From assembly GCA_014237855.1 (NCBI GenBank), contig JABACD010000006.1:62001-126000 (forward strand): a stretch of 64,000 bases of DNA, in the 5' to 3' direction. This DNA comes from Planctomycetota bacterium (lineage in GTDB: Bacteria > Planctomycetota > UBA1135 > GCA-002686595). Under the pieces are notes generated by a model. The model was not told the origin of the DNA. It did no database searches and saw only the letters and a list, made by a program, of their open reading frames with translations. Of the stretch, positions 61,544 through 64,000 are shown piece after piece. Every line of letters begins with the position of its first letter. Position 1 is the stretch's first letter. The translations under genes and the position numbers were made by a program.

Positions 61544-62365
61544 TCAGCGCCGCAGTTTCGGGTCAATCAGGTCCTCGATGTTACGCGGGTAGGCATCGCC
61601 AAAGGCGTTCTTCTCGTTTTGAGGAGGGGGCCCGTCTAGAGCGTGAAGGTCGGAGCGAATCTTCTCGATGACTGCGTTGTATGTGGATTCGGCTCCCACA
61701 CAGATCATCAGATAGCCCTTGAAGGTCAGGGGCTTGATCGCCGGCAATCCTTGCTCGAGCAGGTAGAGATAGGTCGAGACGGCCAGAGCCCCGCCAGTTT
61801 CGCTGTTCTCGTAGGAGATCGCGACCACTGTCCAGTTGTTTTCCTTGGAGAGGAAGGCCAGGTCATGCTCGGACATGGCCGACTCAGGAGCTGGAACACT
61901 GGTGTCAGGAACTGGCGCGGCGACTTCGCCGGACGAGTCACTGCTCGTGGCGGTCGAATCCCCAGGGGTTTCGATGGTCTCCTCAGGAGTCTCGTCGGTC
62001 ACCGAGGCCTCGGTGGTACGACCAAGATCGCGCCCCAGTTGGAACACGACGGCCATGGCAACCAGGACGCCCATCACCAGCAGGGCCGTCCGGAGCGAGA
62101 AGCCAGCCGAGGGCCGCGGAGCGGTTCGAAGGACATCGTCCCCGACACCAAAGCCTGGCTTGCTCGCGGGAGCTGCACCCTCAGGTCCAGGCTCCCCCGC
62201 GTCGAAGGGTCCGCCAACGCCGACCTCGGGGGCCTGATCCGGTTTTCCTCGCGTGGAACTTCCGGTCCCCGACTCCCGGCTCAATTGCTCAGCGTCCAGC
62301 CTGGTCTTGTCGACCTCGGCAGAGCGCTGAAACGCCTCGAGCATATTGGGCTTTCGCGGAGACAT
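61544..62365 (-). CDS. Single-pass membrane protein, function unknown
   Basis: A 273-residue protein with a hydrophilic cytoplasmic N-terminus (about 95 residues), one membrane segment (about residues 93-113), a Thr/Ser/Pro/Glu-rich linker, and a small folded domain of about 105 residues at the C-terminus (SEHDLAFLSKENN to the end). The last part contains mixed alternating strands and helices, compatible with a SPOR-like or other small envelope domain, but no motif is firm. The ATG at 62365 was preferred to the longer frame because the extra sequence is Arg/Pro-rich with no similarity to a signal. Confidence 0.7.
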   Translation of the reverse strand: MSPRKPNMLEAFQRSAEVDKTRLDAEQLSRESGTGSSTRGKPDQAPEVGVGGPFDAGEPGPEGAAPASKPGFGVGDDVLRTAPRPSAGFSLRTALLVMGVLVAMAVVFQLGRDLGRTTEASVTDETPEETIETPGDSTATSSDSSGEVAAPVPDTSVPAPESAMSEHDLAFLSKENNWTVVAISYENSETGGALAVSTYLYLLEQGLPAIKPLTFKGYLMICVGAESTYNAVIEKIRSDLHALDGPPPQNEKNAFGDAYPRNIEDLIDPKLRR

Positions 62366-62634
62366 GGCTTCGTGACTGGGATCCCAGGGCGAGTTCGATG
62401 GAGAGGAACACCGCTTAAAGAGGACAGCAGTACGTATCGGGTTGTCAAGAGCGAGCCCGGGTCCGTCGGCGACCTCTCCGGGCGCAAAGTGGCCGAAGAT
62501 TCTAGGCGGGACCAGCAGAGAGGTCAACCAGACCCCTCTGGGCGCGGAAAGGCGGATCCCGATCAGGTGACGCCCCTCCAACCTGGCCATCGTGGGACTA
62601 TAGTGACCTGCCCTTCAAACCCCGAGCACAGCCC

Positions 62635-64000
62635 ATGCGCGCCCCCTTTCTGGTCCTGACCTGCCCCCTGATCCTCACCGCCTGCGGATCCGAAGCCCCC
62701 GGCGATGACCCCGCCCGGAGTGAACCATCCGCCTCAGGGCAGGAAGAATCCAGCCAGGGGCTGCCCCCAAGAGCCCCAGGCGGCTGGCCCGAGGAAGCCG
62801 CCGCGCGCGGTCTGGACTACGTGAACATCTCCGGCGAGGCCTCCAAGCCAACCATTCTCGAGGCCAATGGAGCCGGGGTTGCCCTGCTGGATCTGGGCTC
62901 GGACGGAGATCTGGACGTGGTCTTCTCCCAGGGCATGGACGCCCTCGAGAAGTCCTACAAGGGACCGGGAGCGGACCTGCAGGTCTACCTGAATGACGGC
63001 ACCGGACACTTCGAGAAGACCACGGGGCCAGGCGTGCCCGGCTGGTGGACAGGCCTGGCTACTGGAGACCTGAACAACGACGGGCGCACGGACCTCGTTG
63101 CCGGTGGGTACGGACGCCTCGAGGTGTTCTTGCAGAACGAGGAAGGACGACTCGAATCCTGGCAAGACCTGATCTCGCACGGTCCGGGGGAGAGACTCAT
63201 CCCAGGCGTCGAACGCTACCGTGGTAACTACCCCCTCTGGAGTACCAGCGTGGCGTTGTTCGATGCAGACGGAGACGGTGTCCTCGATCTCTTCGCCGGC
63301 CACTACCTGAAGATGGACCCAGTCGCGCCCGATACCCTGCAAATTGATGACGGCCAGCTCTCGCTCCCCTGTCGCTGGAAGGGCCACGACGTCTACTGCG
63401 GGCCGCGCGGCCTCAAACCTCAGGGGGACCGGATCTACAGGGGCCTTGGCACCGGTGCATTTCATCAGTTCACCGCCCAGTGGCTACCTCAACACGTGCC
63501 CGGGTTCACCCTGGCGGTGCTTCCCTCGGACATCGATGGAGACGGCGACACGGACTTGATGGTGGCCAACGATAGCTCGGCCAACCTGCTTCTGATCAAC
63601 GATGGCAAGGGCGTGTTCACCGATCATGCCTACGAGTCGGGCGTGGCCTTCTCTGCCGACGGCAACCCGCAAGCAGGGATGGGCCTCAGCATGGGTGATG
63701 TCAATCGTGATGGGCTCTTCGACTATGCGGTGACCAACTTCAGCGATGAGCCCACCAATCTCTACTTCGGTAGCAAGAGCGGATTCAGTGACGAGACCTT
63801 CCGCTTCGGTCTGGGCGCCGCGACCCGCGCCCTGCTCTCCTGGGGCGTTCACCTCGAGGACTTCGATGGGGATGGCTGGCTCGAGCTCTTCACCGCCAAC
63901 GGCCATGTCTATCCCCAGGCCGACGAGGACCTGACTGGCACGAGCTACGCACAGGCCGACACCCTGTGGAAGCTCGGTCCCCTCGCCAAGGTCGACCCGA
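62635..64000 (+). CDS. CRTAC1-like FG-GAP/VCBS-repeat lipoprotein (partial, continues past the window)
   Basis: The frame runs from an ATG at 62635 to the last base of the window without a stop (455 residues visible). The N-terminus is a lipoprotein signal (PLILTACG). It contains at least five FG-GAP/VCBS calcium-loop repeats, such as DLGSDGDLDVV, DLNNDGRTDLV, DADGDGVLDLF, DIDGDGDTDLM and DFDGDGWLELF. A following ASPIC/UnbV domain is expected from the family but lies outside. Such propeller proteins are numerous in planctomycetes and sit on the cell surface. It is divergent from the membrane-protein gene at 61544. Confidence 0.85.
   Translation, partial: MRAPFLVLTCPLILTACGSEAPGDDPARSEPSASGQEESSQGLPPRAPGGWPEEAAARGLDYVNISGEASKPTILEANGAGVALLDLGSDGDLDVVFSQGMDALEKSYKGPGADLQVYLNDGTGHFEKTTGPGVPGWWTGLATGDLNNDGRTDLVAGGYGRLEVFLQNEEGRLESWQDLISHGPGERLIPGVERYRGNYPLWSTSVALFDADGDGVLDLFAGHYLKMDPVAPDTLQIDDGQLSLPCRWKGHDVYCGPRGLKPQGDRIYRGLGTGAFHQFTAQWLPQHVPGFTLAVLPSDIDGDGDTDLMVANDSSANLLLINDGKGVFTDHAYESGVAFSADGNPQAGMGLSMGDVNRDGLFDYAVTNFSDEPTNLYFGSKSGFSDETFRFGLGAATRALLSWGVHLEDFDGDGWLELFTANGHVYPQADEDLTGTSYAQADTLWKLGPLAKVDP

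Noticed and set aside
61643..62659. Plus-strand open frame of 338 codons
   Set aside because: Antisense to the single-pass membrane protein and overlapping the start of the FG-GAP lipoprotein, which has the stronger evidence.
1..64000. tRNA, rRNA, CRISPR arrays, insertion sequences
   Set aside because: No cloverleaf with a T-loop, no rRNA-like stretch, no regularly spaced repeats and no transposase were recognised in the gaps; a covariance-model search would settle the RNA question.

Overview
The window reads as a chromosomal segment of a Planctomycetota (PVC superphylum) bacterium. Base composition is about 60% G+C by eye. The assignment rests on a PVC-type small basic protein (61196-61450), a CRTAC1-like FG-GAP lipoprotein at the right edge, an iduronate-2-sulfatase-like lipoprotein, short zinc-ribbon and HEAT-repeat proteins of planctomycete style, and a division/cell-wall cluster that carries mraZ to murB but no ftsQ, ftsA or ftsZ. 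No rRNA, tRNA, CRISPR or mobile element was found. Coding density is very high and most neighbours overlap by 1-4 bases.

1-11129 (+): one tightly packed lipid operon. A dedicated type II fatty-acid synthase set (KAS II/FabF, acyl carrier protein, FabG, FabZ, FabI and an Sfp-type phosphopantetheinyl transferase) surrounds two adjacent CrtI-like FAD oxidoreductases. It runs without a break into oleB, oleC and oleD, the last three enzymes of head-to-head long-chain olefin synthesis. The set resembles gene groups proposed for ladderane lipids in anammox planctomycetes, here joined to a hydrocarbon-forming module. No OleA-type thiolase is visible; it may lie left of the window. This is the most notable system in the window.

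11157-20709: a TMTC-like membrane TPR protein, a pqiAB pair (MCE lipid transport), a coiled-coil membrane protein, an ECF-like sigma factor followed by a membrane Ser/Thr kinase, and a polytopic membrane protein.

20717-38912 (-): a sulfatase, then thrS, murB, murC, murG, a small membrane protein, a LysM protein, ftsW, mraY, murF, murE, ftsI, ftsL, rsmH and mraZ, preceded by three MraZ operator boxes spaced 10 bp apart. murD is absent from its usual place between mraY and ftsW.

39050-43874 (-): a zinc-ribbon protein, a HEAT-repeat lipoprotein and two GT4 glycosyltransferases. 44002-47661 (-): a 1219-residue flavoprotein electron-transfer enzyme. After an 826-base gap, 48488-56427 (-) is a surface-polysaccharide cluster: GT2, a PIG-L/GT2 fusion, GT4, PIG-L deacetylase, GT2, and a Wzt/Wzm-type ABC exporter.

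56660-64000: a methyltransferase, an alpha/beta hydrolase, a lipoprotein, der, queE, the PVC small basic protein, a single-pass membrane protein, and the start of a large FG-GAP lipoprotein that runs off the right edge. Start sites were chosen from overlaps, Shine-Dalgarno-like sequence and family N-termini. All family assignments come from motif recognition, without a database search.
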